DNA of 64,000 nucleotides. Source: Beverwykella pulmonaria (lineage: Eukaryota > Ascomycota > Dothideomycetes > Pleosporales > Melanommataceae). The translations under genes and the position numbers were made by a program. The DNA lies in NCBI GenBank assembly GCA_001599595.1, contig BCHH01000011.1, positions 1,254,274 to 1,318,273 of the forward strand. Direction: 5' to 3'. Shown here one piece after another: positions 22,760 to 35,482 of this stretch (within the stretch, counting starts at the first letter, position 1; every line of letters starts with the position of its first letter). Under the pieces are notes generated by a model. It had not been told where the DNA came from, did not search any database, and was given only the letters and a program-made list of their open reading frames with translations.

Positions 22760-24844
22760 TCTCGAAAGCTCCCGGACAAGTTGCTCGTTGAACGGTCTAG
22801 GGTCCACACGCAGCACGCAGGGGAGTCATTTACTAGTCGGATCTTGAACTTTGTGCTGTTGGGACCGGAGTTTTGGCGACATAAGTATGGAAGACTCAAG
22901 GCCTGGTCAAAGATTTTGTGTTGGGTAAATACATGAGCGATATGATTGATGCATAGCGTTTCTTTATTTAGTCCATATGAACTTACTTTTTTCTCTTCTT
23001 TGAATCAGAAAGCAGATATTTTGTATTTCATCCTAACCCCAATGCGCTCCAATGGCGCCAGCCGCTAATAATCTGCTAGCACAGAGCACTGTAGCGGCAT
23101 CCATCGTGCTCACAGGAGCTGCCATTTCCTGACCCATTATATAGTCACGTTGAAAATCCTGCATGGTAAATCATGTCGAAGACAATGTCCCAACCTTTCC
23201 CCCTCATGAAGTCCTATGAGGCGCATGTGAGGGAGGGTGCCGACATGCTGAGTGGTTCTATCATCCACGTCTCCGGATCGACTCCCCGTTTCGCAGTGAG
23301 ACCTCCTCTCTGCGGACTTGACATCACTATAGGCTGTGACAGGAGTGTCCATGAACTACATCTATTATATAGCTCTATACGTTGAGGGTCGTCGCATCTT
23401 TAGCAGATTTGATAGACTGCCCGATGCATTCTGGGGAGTAGTAGGTTCAAGATAATCTACCTGAATGGCATGGCAGCCCTCCGATATGTTTCTCACAGTC
23501 AGCTACGGTTGCTTCGCACCCCACGGATCCCATGCCACATTTCTCCACATCCAGCCGTGAATAACCACCGCAGACCATTAGCAAGGACTTTGTAAGAGCC
23601 GGCGCAATCGAAGCCTTGTATTTCCATTGACAAATTCAATACAAGATCTTGCAACCTCCATCGCTGGTAGCTGCGAAAGTTTCCATTGCCGTCGAGTCGC
23701 GTCCACGCCGCACTGTGCTGGAATCACGCCGTGCCGAAAATAGCAGGCGTCCAAGCGGTGCCGTAAGATGCCACAGCCTTGCATCAATGGCACTTTGGGT
23801 GTTGGGGTCTGATTGGGTGGTAGACAGCCTGTTGCTGTTGGTTTAATATTGATAGGATTCTTAGCTGGGTTTTCTGATTGGCTGCAATTTCGGCTGTTCC
23901 CATTCTGTGGGTTCCTCATAATCCTTCCACTACTCCTGCCTAGGTAGTATGCAGTGTCACCCCGCCAAGACCGGCCCATCCTATCATCAAGGCAATTCCG
24001 TCGTCTCAAACCGCTCCATCGGGGTATATGGTGACAAAGCTGACATATGTAATCTGTGGCGCCATTCCCGTGGCTCCACTCTCACGTCTAATTCAATACG
24101 AAACGTGGAGATTGCGAAAGAGAAGGAGCTTCACATGACCGTCCACCGAGTCCTTCAGCCGCCCGCACAATGCATGAGCGTGTGTGGAAGATTGAAGTCT
24201 ACACCCAGCTTTCCAGCAATATCTCTAGATTCCTCACTGTTTACGACAAAATTTCTAGCCTGTCGAGTTCAGGTAGGTCAAGCTAGTTCCTATTGGTGGA
24301 CGGCCCAGCCTCGCCTTACCGTCAGCGGCACCCGGACAGCCTACGCCCACTGCCTTTGCGCAAGGGACCGAATCTATTTCCATGTCTGGCTTACAACTGT
24401 GCAGCATCCCACCTCGTGAGTTGGCTGCATGAAGCTGATAAGGCATGGATGCACGTATCATGACTTCGGCACTTCCTAGTCTGGTATTATTTACCCAGGA
24501 GTGCTAGGTATTTAGTTCAGGTACATACATGCTGCCTGGGGCCATGTGACATAGCGACGGTACCGCATCCTCTATACCCTATACACGCAAACACGCTCTT
24601 GAAGTTTCATCCTCGCTGCTGTGTGACTGCGACACTCAATCTATTTTTTCTTGGGTAGCCCCATCTATTGACCCCAATCACTGCCTCCATTGCATGATTG
24701 GCTGATTCACTGTCGCAACGGGCCAACTGTATAGGTATGGCCAAGCACCAAGGCCATGCGTATTACAAGCGCAATCTTTCAACAACCAGTCTTCTCAACC
24801 AAATTCCCTGGCTGCTATCCGTCTTCCTGTTGTTCCAGAGTACA
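22760..24844. other. 2.1-kb stretch without a recognisable gene
   Basis: Open frames of 60-156 codons exist on both strands (for example 23949-24419 plus and 23578-24009 minus), but they overlap, lack family motifs, and have no credible splice partners. This stretch probably carries the 3' end of the rhodopsin-domain gene and the promoter of the GMC oxidoreductase. Confidence 0.5.
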
Positions 24845-26826
24845 ATGGCCCTGTATCAAACCCTCCCAGATAGACTACAGGAGGTCGACGTGATCATCGC
24901 TGGAGGTGAGTGTTTGCCCTGCCTCCTCAGTTCCTCCTAATTATAATGGATACTCACCATTTTACTCCTCGTAGGCGGCACAGCTGCTTGCGTTATTGCG
25001 GGGCGACTGTCCGAGGCAGACCCTAAGTTGTCGATTCTGGTCATTGAGCAGGGCCCAAACAACCTCAATGTGCCCACCGTCGTGCATCCAGCTCTGTTCA
25101 TGGCTGGCCTCTTGCCAACAAGCAATGCCACTCTGTTCTACCAAGGAGTCAAGGAGGAGAAGCTTGCAAATCGGGAGCTCGTCGTTCCGTCTGGAGGAAT
25201 CTTGGGCGGTGGATCGTCCATCAATTTGATGATGTATTCAAGGGCTCAGCGCGATGATTTTGATGCATGGGGAGTGCCGGGCTGGTCTACTGATGAGCTC
25301 ATTCCATACTTGAAGAAGGTATGGGCCCCTTGGAATAAACCGATTATTTCCAGAGACATTTTCTGATGCACTTTAGCTCGAAACCTATCTCGGACCAGGG
25401 TCTAAGGCTGTGCATGGCTATGACGGACCCATTGTCGTATCTGAGGGCACCTACCGCGCGAATCGGTCGACCCAGGATTTCATAGATGCTGCCGGCCAAA
25501 TCGGATACCCTGAAATCGAGGACCTATCGGGTCTTGACTTCAACAATGGTGTCCAACGTGCATTGCACTACATTGGAACGGACGGTCTCCGACAGGACAC
25601 GGCGTACAGATACGTTCACCCCAAGATTGCAAGTGGAAGTTATCCCAACTTGCATGTGCTAGTCGATTCGCAGGTCAAGCGTGTCACTTTTCAGGGAAAG
25701 AAAGCTAGTGGCGTCGAGTACAAGCCAAAGGGCCAGCCCGACAGTGCCCTTTGTACTGTAAAGGCTAGAAAGATGGTCATTTTGTCTTGCGGAGCGCTAG
25801 GAACACCAGCGGTCATGGAGAGATCTGGTCTTGGCAACCCTGACGTCTTGAAGGCGGCTGGAATCGACGTCAAGTCCGATCTGCCTGGCGTTGGTGAGAA
25901 CTATCAGGACCACCACCTGATGACGTACCCTTACTATACCAACTTGCATCCCAATGAGACACTCGACGCTCTGATCGCGGGCCGTCTAAATGCCACGGAG
26001 CAGATTCAGCAGAATGCCTCTATCTTGGGTTGGAACGCTCAGGACGTCGGGTGTAAGCTTCGACCTACCGACGCAGAGGTCGCTGCGCTCGGCCCGGCAT
26101 TCCAGGAGCTTTGGGACAAGGAGTACAAGGACCACCCCAACAAACCGCTGCTGCTGTCGGCGCTTGTCAACTTGTAGGTTTTTCATTTTCTGTTGCTCAC
26201 TTGCAAGTTTTGGGTGCAACTGACGGTCTGATAGCTTCCCCGCCGACCCATCGCTGGTTCCCGAAGGGCAGTACCTTACTTCGTCAGTTTTCACGGGATA
26301 CCCGTTGTCTCGCGGATCAATACACGTGACCGGGCCCGAGATCGACGACCGGCTGAACTTCACGACTGGCTTCTTCTCCGACCCCAAAGAGGTGGATATC
26401 TTGAAGCACGTGTGGGCTTACAAGACGCAGCGTGAGATCTTCCGCCGCATGAAGGCGTACCGCGGTGAGGTCGAGGGCTTCCATCCGGCTTTCTCGCCTG
26501 GCTCAGGTGCGGCTCTGGTCAAGCTTGATGAATCTCCGTCCGGGGATATCCCTAAGATCAAATACACGGCCGAGAATGATGAGGCGATTAAAGACTGGTT
26601 GCGGAAGAATGTGGGGACGACGTGGCATTCACTGGGGACCTGCGCCATGGCTCCCCGCGAGAAGAAGGGTACCGTCGATCGCCATCTGAACGTGTACGGA
26701 GTTGAGGGACTGAAAATTGCGGATATGAGCATCCCGCCGCAAAACGTGGCTGCAAACACGATGAATACGGCCGTCGTCGTGGGAGAGAAGGCTGCTGATA
26801 TCATCATCAAAGAACTGGGTTTGTAA
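24845..26826 (+). CDS. GMC oxidoreductase (FAD alcohol oxidase family)
   Basis: FAD enzyme oxidising an alcohol to a carbonyl. Four exons (24845-24905, 24975-25318, 25377-26173, 26235-26826) give 597 residues. The start MALYQTLPDRLQEVDVIIAG resembles the N-terminus of fungal alcohol oxidases; an in-frame Met at 24698 would add 49 residues. The Rossmann GGGTAACVIAGRL spans intron 1 and is followed by ILVIEQGPNN. VPSGGILGGGSSINLMMYSR is GMC signature 1, and SCGALGTPAVMERSGLG is signature 2. WHSLGTCAM carries the catalytic His. The second catalytic position falls in IPPQNVAANTMNTA and is Asn, as in several alcohol oxidases. Its length matches methanol/alcohol-oxidase-like GMCs rather than secreted aryl-alcohol oxidases, and no signal peptide is seen at the chosen start. 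The substrate is unknown. 26827-27698 downstream holds no gene. Confidence 0.88.
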
Positions 26827-27698
26827 CTTGACTTGCTCCCCCGGGAACCACCAAGAAAGCCTTATGCTCTCCATGTCCATAGATGAATACGGAAAAAATT
26901 GACAGGCGATGTTTTTCCCTACATTACCAGGATCTCACAGTTGTGTAGCCCAAGATATGGTGCATCGGCTCCGGGGGGTAAAGGGGCGGGGAGGGGACCA
27001 ACGGACGTCTCAACTTCTGAGGCTGCGATGCTGCTCCCACTGAGACCCATTTTTGCCTTGCAGACTAGATTGCGGCGTTGCAGTGCTCCTTTTAATTAGC
27101 GATGTGAGCGAGTATGTTGGTCCCTTGGCGCATGCCGCCGTTCCTTTCGGACTCGGACTTGTCTTATCGATTCATGTCTCTCTCACTTATTACTCGATCC
27201 GTCATTGATGGGTACCGGTGTAATGGATTCTCCATGGGTGGTGCGGCCATGGACTGCATGATGCCTCGGCCCTCCGCAGCCCTAGACCGGTCGATCCTGG
27301 CTTATCCTAGCCCACCCTTGTAAGGCTGCAGGCGCTTCCGACAAGCGGGAGGAAATAAGAGGCATGGCATATGTATTATCGGCGGATGACTCCGAGGCTG
27401 GGCTGCATATCCCTGCAGTAAAAGCAAAAGGCAATGGGCAGGCACCGCCTATACGTGACGCTGCCGCTGCGGCGGGTCTGTAGGCAAACATGCTCCAAGT
27501 AGGCATGTAATTTTTCAACAAAACCTCTTTATCCATGTAGATTGCTGTTCCAAGGCGCCAAGAAACAGACGTGTGTGGCACAAGGACAGTCGCCCGCAAA
27601 AACGCTCAATATATTCTCCTCCCAAGGCTCCGAATCGTCTAGTCCCTTCATGTGAGAGTTTTTATACTCGTTTTTGGTCCATTCTTGCATCTAACAAA

Positions 27699-29442
27699 AT
27701 GGGGTCGAAGCCCCCATCCCCGCCGTCCTCGGCGCCGTCGAAAACATCGCCGACCGAAGAGGAAGCGTTGGGGCAAAAGTCGCAAGATGGGAGCGACGTC
27801 AAGCATGAGGCGTCACAAATGGTCAAAGAAGATTCTCTGGATGGTGAGTCTGATGCCGTCGTAGAGCGAAAACTCAAGGGCCTGCCGTGGCTTCTTGTGA
27901 TTCTTGCTGTCCTGTCACCGACCTTCCTTTATGCGCTTGACAACACGGTCATGGCGAATGTGCGGCCCAGCATCATCGATACGTTTGGTCAGCTCGAGAT
28001 GATCACCTGGCTTTCGGTTTCGTATCCCATGGGAGAGCTCGGTGCAAATCCTCTGTGGTACGTGTCATGGCCAAACACCGTCTTCACCAATATTCTAACC
28101 CAGACTAAGGGGAAAACTGAACGAGCAATTCAGTAGCAAGGTCCTTTACCTCGCCGCGGTACTGATCTTCGAAGTCGGATCAGCGGTGTCTGGCTCAGCG
28201 CAGTCCATGGAGGCCGTCATCATTGGCCGCGCCATCGCCGGCTTCGGTGGTTCTGGCATCTACGTGGGGACAATCAACATCATCACCGGCATGACGACGC
28301 CCTCGGAACGCACCCAGTATCTCAACTTTGTTGCCATGTCTTGGAGCCTGGGGACCGTGCTGGGACCCATTGTCGGGGGCGCGTTTGCAGACTCGCCCGC
28401 GACGTGGAGGTGGGCTTTTTATATCAACATCGTCATCGCGGCGTTTTCGGTGCCGATTTGCGTTTGGCTAGTTCCATCCACGGCTCGAAAGGACTCGGAT
28501 TCCATTTTGAGCCGCATGAAAAAGATTGACTACATCGGTACGGCTTTGTTCCTGGGTGGTGTAGTCTCGGTCATCATCATCCTTGGGTCTGGCGGCGCCG
28601 ACTACAAGTGGGACAGCCAACAGATGATTGCACTCTATGTGGTTAGCATTGTCATTTGGGCGATATTCGGCTTGCAGCAAGGCTTCAACTTGCTTACTGT
28701 CGACCGCATCTTCCCTGTTCAGCTTGTTTGCAGCTGGAAAATGGTTATCCTGTTCTTCTGGACAGCCCTCGCCATTGCTAACGTGGTCGTCACCATCTAC
28801 ACGCTGCCGCTCTTCTTCCAATTTACTTTTGGCGACTCTTCCCTTAGGTCCGCAGTCTATACACTACCCTTTATTGCGAGCATCGTCATCAGTGCAGGCA
28901 TCGGTGGGCCGCTATTCGCGAAATACCCAATCTACATGCTTTGGTTTGCCGGGGCCAGCATCCTGACGCTAATTGCGAATGCCTTGCTCTCAACCACCGA
29001 CTCCAACACCTCCCGTGGGGTAATCTGCGGATACACGGTCCTCCAGGGCTTTGGCATCGGGCCCGTGGCCCAGCTCGGCTACACCGTCGGTCAGACAAAG
29101 GCAAAAGCCTCGCGCGCCACTATCTCTCAGGTCACGGCATTCCTGACCTGCGCCCAGATGGCCGGCCTCGCCCTTTCCCTGGGGATTGCCACGTGCGTGT
29201 TCCTAAACTACGCAACCAACGACATCGCCGCCATTTTGCCGGACGCAGACCGCAATTTCATACAGGCCACCATCAATGGAGTAAGAACAGGATTGCTCGA
29301 AAGTCTCCCCCTCGTGGATCGGCTCCGCGTCCAGGAAGCGGTTGCAAAACAACTCGTCAAGGCGTATTACATGAACATTGCGGGGTCAGCATTCGGGCTC
29401 TTAACTTCGCTGCTGATGAAACGCGAAAGACTGCCAATGTGA
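27699..29442 (+). CDS. MFS drug/toxin exporter (DHA2-type)
   Basis: Major facilitator superfamily proton antiporter of the plasma membrane. Two exons (27699-28057, 28134-29442; intron 76 nt) give 555 residues. A charged, Ser/Pro-rich N-terminal tail (residues 1-60) is followed by many membrane helices. LPWLLVILAVLSPTFLYALD and NTVMANVRPSI are the first helix and motif D1. GRAIAGFGGSGIYVG is the helix-4 region. LGTVLGPIVGGAFADSPATW is motif C, the antiporter motif, followed by RWAFYINIV. These are marks of the 14-helix DHA2 group common in fungal toxin clusters. It may serve export of the peptide, the polyketide or neither; the position between the two biosynthetic cores does not decide. Confidence 0.87.
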
Positions 29443-29823
29443 TACTTCGGAGATTTGTGACAGCATCGAATATATACTATCGTCTTTAGAAAATGTCCAG
29501 GTCACCTTAAACTCATATTAAAAATTGTTAACCTTTTCATGCTCCATTATTTTCCTTCTTCTTTTTTCCTTTCTTCTTTTCTTCTTTCATTTCGCATGTG
29601 TCGCGTGTGAAAAATCTCCTTGGAGTTAGAAAACAGAAGGACTGGAGACTGTGATAAGTAGGGCATAATCATAAAGATTATTGTGACGTCGTCTACAGAT
29701 CCAACTTCTACGTGCATATATATCATAGTTGTGATATTCAAATAACGCAAAGGATAAGCGAGTGGCCACCCCCCTGGTCTCTCCAGCGCGCGCCCCTCCC
29801 ACTCAACCACTTCAGGAGAATAT

Positions 29824-30002
29824 TGTAATAACTTGATATAGAGAGGATCTAGAGTAGTTATACTGCCCTTGTGAGGGGTTTTGTAAGTAGGAGGCTTGAA
29901 TGTAGGTGCACGATTGTATTGAGACGAATCCTTGAGGTTGACTCAAGAACATCGAGAAGACTATATACTCCTGTAGGTTCACGTGATCCTTTTGAGGACC
30001 CA
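29824..30002. mobile_element. Possible solo LTR
   Basis: A 179-bp segment is bounded by TGTAATAACTTGATATAG and ...GAGGACCCA (TG...CA) and contains a TATATACTC motif near its right end. No target-site duplication is seen, so the call is weak. The rest of 29443-30339 holds the 3' ends of the converging MFS and ABC genes. Confidence 0.2.
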
Positions 30003-30339
30003 TGACTGGCCTGTGGCTGGCTCCCTTAATACCTTTTCTCTTTCCTATCTTAGTGTAGCTGAAATAGAGTTAATCTATCCTGTCTACCCTCATACAATGT
30101 GAAAGCCCATGCTCGTCATTACAATAACAAGCCTTCTTCTATTTCCTCTGTCCGTCCCTTCACAGGCCGGATAGTTATATACTAAGGATCGAGATATGTA
30201 GACGATTAAAAGAGATGAAACCTTGTTGAGGGGATAAAGGCCGATATGAAATATGCCGCACAAGCCAAGACAATAACAAAAGAAAAAATGTCTTTCAATC
30301 TCAAAAGTCTCCCAAAAACGCACAGCTAAACTATCCCTC

Positions 30340-33300
30340 TTATTCACTTAGTTCCTCGCCCTCATTGTCATCCTTCCCCCCCTCTGAACTCCAATAAAGT
30401 TGTCCAAACCAACTACCTTTCTTCCCTAAGAGCTTATACGGCTCACCCACCTCAACGACCTCGCCCTTCTCCAGCACAACCACACGATCAAAATCTATAA
30501 TTGTTTCTAGCTTGTGCGCCACGGCGATAATCGTGTGCTGGGCAAACTTCTCGCGAATCACACGCTGCATAAGCGCGTCTGTCTTAGTGTCGATGCTGCT
30601 CGTTGCTTCGTCCAGAACCAAGATGCGGCTTGACCGCAACATCGCCCGCGCTAAGCAGAACAGTTGCCGCTGCCCGTGGCTGAGGTGCACGCTGTCAAAG
30701 TCTGCATCTAGGCCACCCTTCTCCCTCACCACGCTCCACAACTGTACGGCTTTAAGCGCCTCTACAATGCCCAAGTCCGAAGACACGTGCGTAGGGTCTG
30801 CATTAAGGCGCACAGTACCAGTGAGGAAGCAGGGCTCCTGCGGCACACCCACGAGCCGCGCGCGGATTTCTTGGCGGCGGATCTTCGAGAGGTCGAGGCC
30901 GTCAATGGTGATGAGGCCGTCAGTGAGCTCGATCATGCGGAAGAGAGTTTGGATGAGAGAGCTTTTCCCGCTGCAGTGAATGAGTGCTTGTTCTTCTAAT
31001 ATTGAGCTGTAAGATGGGGTGTCGGCGCGTACCTCCCGGTTCTTCCACAAATGCCAATCTTTTCGCCAGCCTTAATGCTCAAGGAGATATTATTAAGGAC
31101 GGGTTCATTCTCACTGTATCCAATGACGTTAGTTGAATCATTCACTATGGAATTTGGAGCCATAACTGACCGATATGCGGCAGACACGTTCTTGAACATG
31201 ATACTGCCCTGGAGAGGCCAGTCCTGCGGTGGAAGGTTCTTTTCCTCCGGTTGGTCCTCGGTAACTGCTTCTTCCGTAAACACTTTAATCCTGGCTACGG
31301 CGCCAATCTGTGTTTCGAGGGTTGTCCAGAAGGTCACAAGCATCTTGATGCTCTGGCTGAAGAGAATGACATTGAGCATCGCGACGCCAACGGAGCCCGC
31401 GCTCATCTTGCCCCGCAGCATGACGACGAGCACAATAAGCATGACGGCAATAGCAGCAACAAGAAGATCAAGGATTACGGTGAGCCAGCGTTGGACAGAC
31501 CACATGAGGTAGAATGGACGCTGGGAGCGGTCTAGGAGGCGAAGATTCTGCTCCTGAAGCTGTCGTTGCCAGCCGAACGCTCGAATCGTCGTAATGCCAT
31601 TGAGACATTCAAAGAATTGCGAATAGAGCGGCGACTTGGCCTCGATGTCGAGGAATCGAAGCTGGCGAGAGGTGCGAAGATAATACTTCTGGATTAGGTA
31701 GACCAAAGCGAGAAACACTGGAAAGGCAATCGCCGAATACACAGAAGCGACGCCAATGAGCGCCATTTGCGCAAGGCAAAGAAAGAGGGCTGAAAGGTCG
31801 GTAAGGGTCTGTATATGCATTCTAGGGACAACCACACTTACTAGCAAACGTATTAATGGTTGCTAAAGGAAGCTCCATATCGATTAGCTGCAGGTCCTGG
31901 CTGAAGCGGTTCAATGTGATGCCGATATCCGTGGTAGCGAAGAACGACATTGGGGCGCTGACATCATTAGTGCAGTCGCGTTAAAGGGGACAGGGAGCTC
32001 ACCTCAGGACAGTATTCAGCAGCTTAAAGTGGAAGTGCTCACCGGACTTTGGAATCATGACGAGGAGCATTTGCCTATTGCTAAGTTAGACCAGGACTGC
32101 AATGCCAGTCCAGATATTCACTCACCAAGCGCCGAACATGAGGCCCAAGAGAGAAAGGACGCCCAATACCACGTAAACGCCGAGGTAGTATCCTAATCGA
32201 GCATTTGGGGTCTCGGCGTTGGAGTTCGCCCACCACTTCACCCAGATGTCTAATCATTAGTAAGCTTGCAGCAGGGCGTCTACTACAGAGGGACATACTT
32301 GGGAACGAATAGCAAAATACGAAGCCGACAATGGCGACGACAAAAATCAAAACTGGAAACCATCCAACCGACTTGGCGTAGAACACATATATCTTCATGT
32401 CACCCGTCTGTCGGCTGGCCTCTGCTTCCAGTTCTTCAGTTGACAACTTGTCCTTTCTTATCGATTTGGTGTGGTATTCCGCAAGTTCCTCGCTCGCTCT
32501 CGGGTTGAACGTCCAATCTGGCTGCGGAAGATTGAATTTGGACACGTACCCTCCGGCGGCATTCAGCTCCTCGAAAGTGCCTTGTTCGGTTACCTCTCCA
32601 GTAGCATCGAGAGCAACAATGTAATCTGCGTAAGAGATGCGTGTAACTGTGGGGTATGTGAGATGATGAAGTGGATTGGAAGGTACAGACTTACTCGCAG
32701 AGGACGCCATAACCACAGTGGTTCCGTACCGACGGAACAGCCCACCTTGCCCTAAGAGATTATGGAAGACATGGTTCTCAGTATCTCGATCGAGGCCGCT
32801 GAATATGTCATCCAGAATGGCGAGATTCTTCCGGGCGTAGATGGTCCTGGCTAGTGCCTGGACAGGAGCTCTTAGCAGGTATTGTGTTAAGCGTTTCGAC
32901 TGGAGGTACTTACGACACGTTGACTTTGCCCGCCACTTAGCACGATGCCCTTGGTGCCAATCATCGTTTGATCACCACGCGGCATTTGGGACAGGTCTGC
33001 ACTAAGGGCGCAAGCTCGAATGACGGTATCATACCACTGCTGGTCAAACTCGGAGAAGCCTACAACGCTGTCCCGAATGGTCCCATTCATGTGCCAGGGC
33101 GTCTGGTCGCAATAGCCAATGCTGGAGTAAGACACTGAGACGTCGCCTTTTGCGACAGGGACTTCCCCAAGCAGCGCCTTAAGAAGAGTAGACTTGCCAC
33201 ATCCTACGGGCCCTACGACTATGGTTAGCTTTCCGGGAGGGATGATAAGGTTCACCCCCCGAACAATGGGCTCGTGGTCCTTGACCCAGCCGAAGCTGCC

Positions 33301-35482
33301 ATCGCACACTCTCAAGGGATCGCGGGGCGGCTCCGGATAGATCTCCCGGATCGCTGCGATCACGTCGGTCTTTTCATTCTCGGTGCCACTTAGCGTTGAC
33401 GCACTTTTGCGGGCAGTTCCCTTCACAAAGCTCATAGACTTCTGGGAAGGCGTCAAGATCAGTGGCCCCTCTCGGAAATCCTCGTGAATGTCGGCATCTA
33501 GGAAGGCCTGGATGCGGCCGAAGCTCCCTACAGCACCCATAAAAGTGGCGAGCGACATGACCAGCGAGCCCAAGGGCTGCTGCAGGAGAGCAAACAGTGA
33601 GAGGGAAGTAAAGACCCTTGATGCGTCTAGCGTGGCGTGGTTACCGCCTCGCTTAGCAATGGACGAGTACGCTGCGAAAGTCAGGATGGGGGCGATGACG
33701 GGTGCGAGCCATGCTGTTTGTAGTTAGCCTGGTCATGTGAGAGTGTGTGAATGAGGGCCAGCCAGGGCTGGAGAGGCGGCTCACCGAAGGCGACATTCCA
33801 GATCAGCAGCATGCGGAACTTGCGGGCAATGTGCATCTCGTCGATGCGCAGCTGGTGCAGATTCTTCAGCAGGCTGTCTGTCAGACCGCACATCTTGACA
33901 CCCTTCATGGCGGCGAGCGCGGCGGAGGTTGCACTGATGCGGCGTTCGATGGCCTGTAGCCAGAGGGCTTGGCGGGCCATGACCAGGCTGGTTGCGCCGA
34001 GAGATCCGAGCAGGGATACTGCGGCATTGCCGTTAGCGTGTGCCCAAGGGCTAAGGTTTCTGGAATAATTTAATGTACTTAGAGCTACGCTGATCGGGAT
34101 CGTGCATGCAATCCCCAGCTGCCTCTCCAGCAGGAACATCGCAATACCGATTTCAATAATGTTCGCCCAGATTTCGTGCATCGTCTGCCACCCTGTGTAG
34201 ATGCGCTCGATGTCCGCGTTCATTAATGTCAGGGACGCAGTGGCGTCCACTGCGGTGCTGCTTACATCCGTAGTCTTGCCGTACAACATCGACACCAGCC
34301 CGCCCCGCGCCATTGTGATGGCACGGTACGTTAGATGCTGGTACTGGCCCGTTGACACCTGTCCCACACGTCAATTCACACTTTCGGCCTACGGGCCACC
34401 TTTGCCGACTTACCGAAATGCCAACGTAGACAAGCACGTACGCCCCGATCATGCCGTATCCGAAGCTAGTAGACTCGCTCGTAATCGGCTCATTCGCCAA
34501 GCCAATTGCCCTCTCAATCAAAAACGGCTGACAGAAGACAAATACCGTCAAGCACAGGCGCGGGACAGCTGCAGCCAGCAAAGTCCATTTCAGCGCCTTG
34601 AACGTCACCGCCAGGAGGGATTGCTGACTTTGTTTTCCTGCGCCGACCCAAATGAGCAAAATGAAACAGTCGCGTGGTTGGCAGTATTCACCTTGTTCGT
34701 ACGCTGCCGACAGAAGGTCGCGCAGGTGGTCTGATTGGAGATGTTTGTCCAATACGTACAAATCGTCGATCAGCAGCAGTTTGGAGAAGCCTCTTCGTAG
34801 CAGCGAGTTTATCCACCAGAAGATGCTGCGGTTGAAGATACTACCTGTCGCTTCTGGAGGGTAGCTCGCGTAGTCTGGCCGTAGGAATCGCCGCTTCTCG
34901 ATACTCTCCAGCACAAGGAGGACTGTCTTAATGGCGACAGACACCGTGAATGCTACCGCAATGACGTAATTATATCTCTGTAACCATAGGGTCCTCGCTC
35001 TCACCGCGTCGAAGAGGAGCGTAAAAAAGAGAAAGACGTTAGTTACTAAGGAAGGTTGCACATTGCGATTGTGCTCAACGTAGGATAGAACGCAGAGCAC
35101 AACCGAACCCAGGACCACAAGCACCGCGTTGGGAATTGAGGCGCGTGTCTTGACTGCAGATGGCCGAGCCCAGAGAGCGAGCAGGATGATTTGTATCGTC
35201 GCAAATGCTGCGAGAGAAACCTGTGGATGTCAACTTGGAAAATGTGCGCCGAGAATAGATATGTGTTACCTGTTTTGTGGGAAGCCATGATGTGAAAATG
35301 ACCTTGGGCTGTTTTTTTAGCGAATAAAGAATTCGAAGGGAAGCAACAATGAGGAGAAGAGCAGTTGGGACAAGGGACAACAGTGATTCCTCAAACAGGA
35401 GGGTAAAGTCGAAACCTCCACGACACTCCTTCGCATGCGGGCCAAAGGTGTTATCGATGCGGTGGCAGGCTGAAGAATCCAT
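30340..35482 (-). CDS. ABC-C (MRP-type) multidrug transporter
   Basis: Full-length ATP-driven exporter of the ABC-C family. The start is [14 protein letters not shown] at 35482. Frame continuity was followed across about ten introns, some only 40-60 nt. An N-terminal TMD0-like set of helices ([33 protein letters not shown]) precedes TMD1. NBD1 has Walker [21 protein letters not shown], signature LSGGQSQR and Walker [16 protein letters not shown]2 contains [18 protein letters not shown]2 has Walker A GRTGSGKSSL (across an intron), signature [14 protein letters not shown] and Walker [20 protein letters not shown] is usual for fungal ABC-C members. It ends in an acidic tail. It is divergent from the giant NRPS and shares its 5' region, which suggests co-regulation and export of the peptide or self-protection. 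FUM19 of the fumonisin cluster is also ABC-C, so a link with the PKS part cannot be excluded. Confidence 0.92.

Noticed and set aside
23578..24419. Possible small genes of 143-156 codons on both strands
   Set aside because: The frames overlap each other, no family motif is visible, and no credible splice structure extends them.
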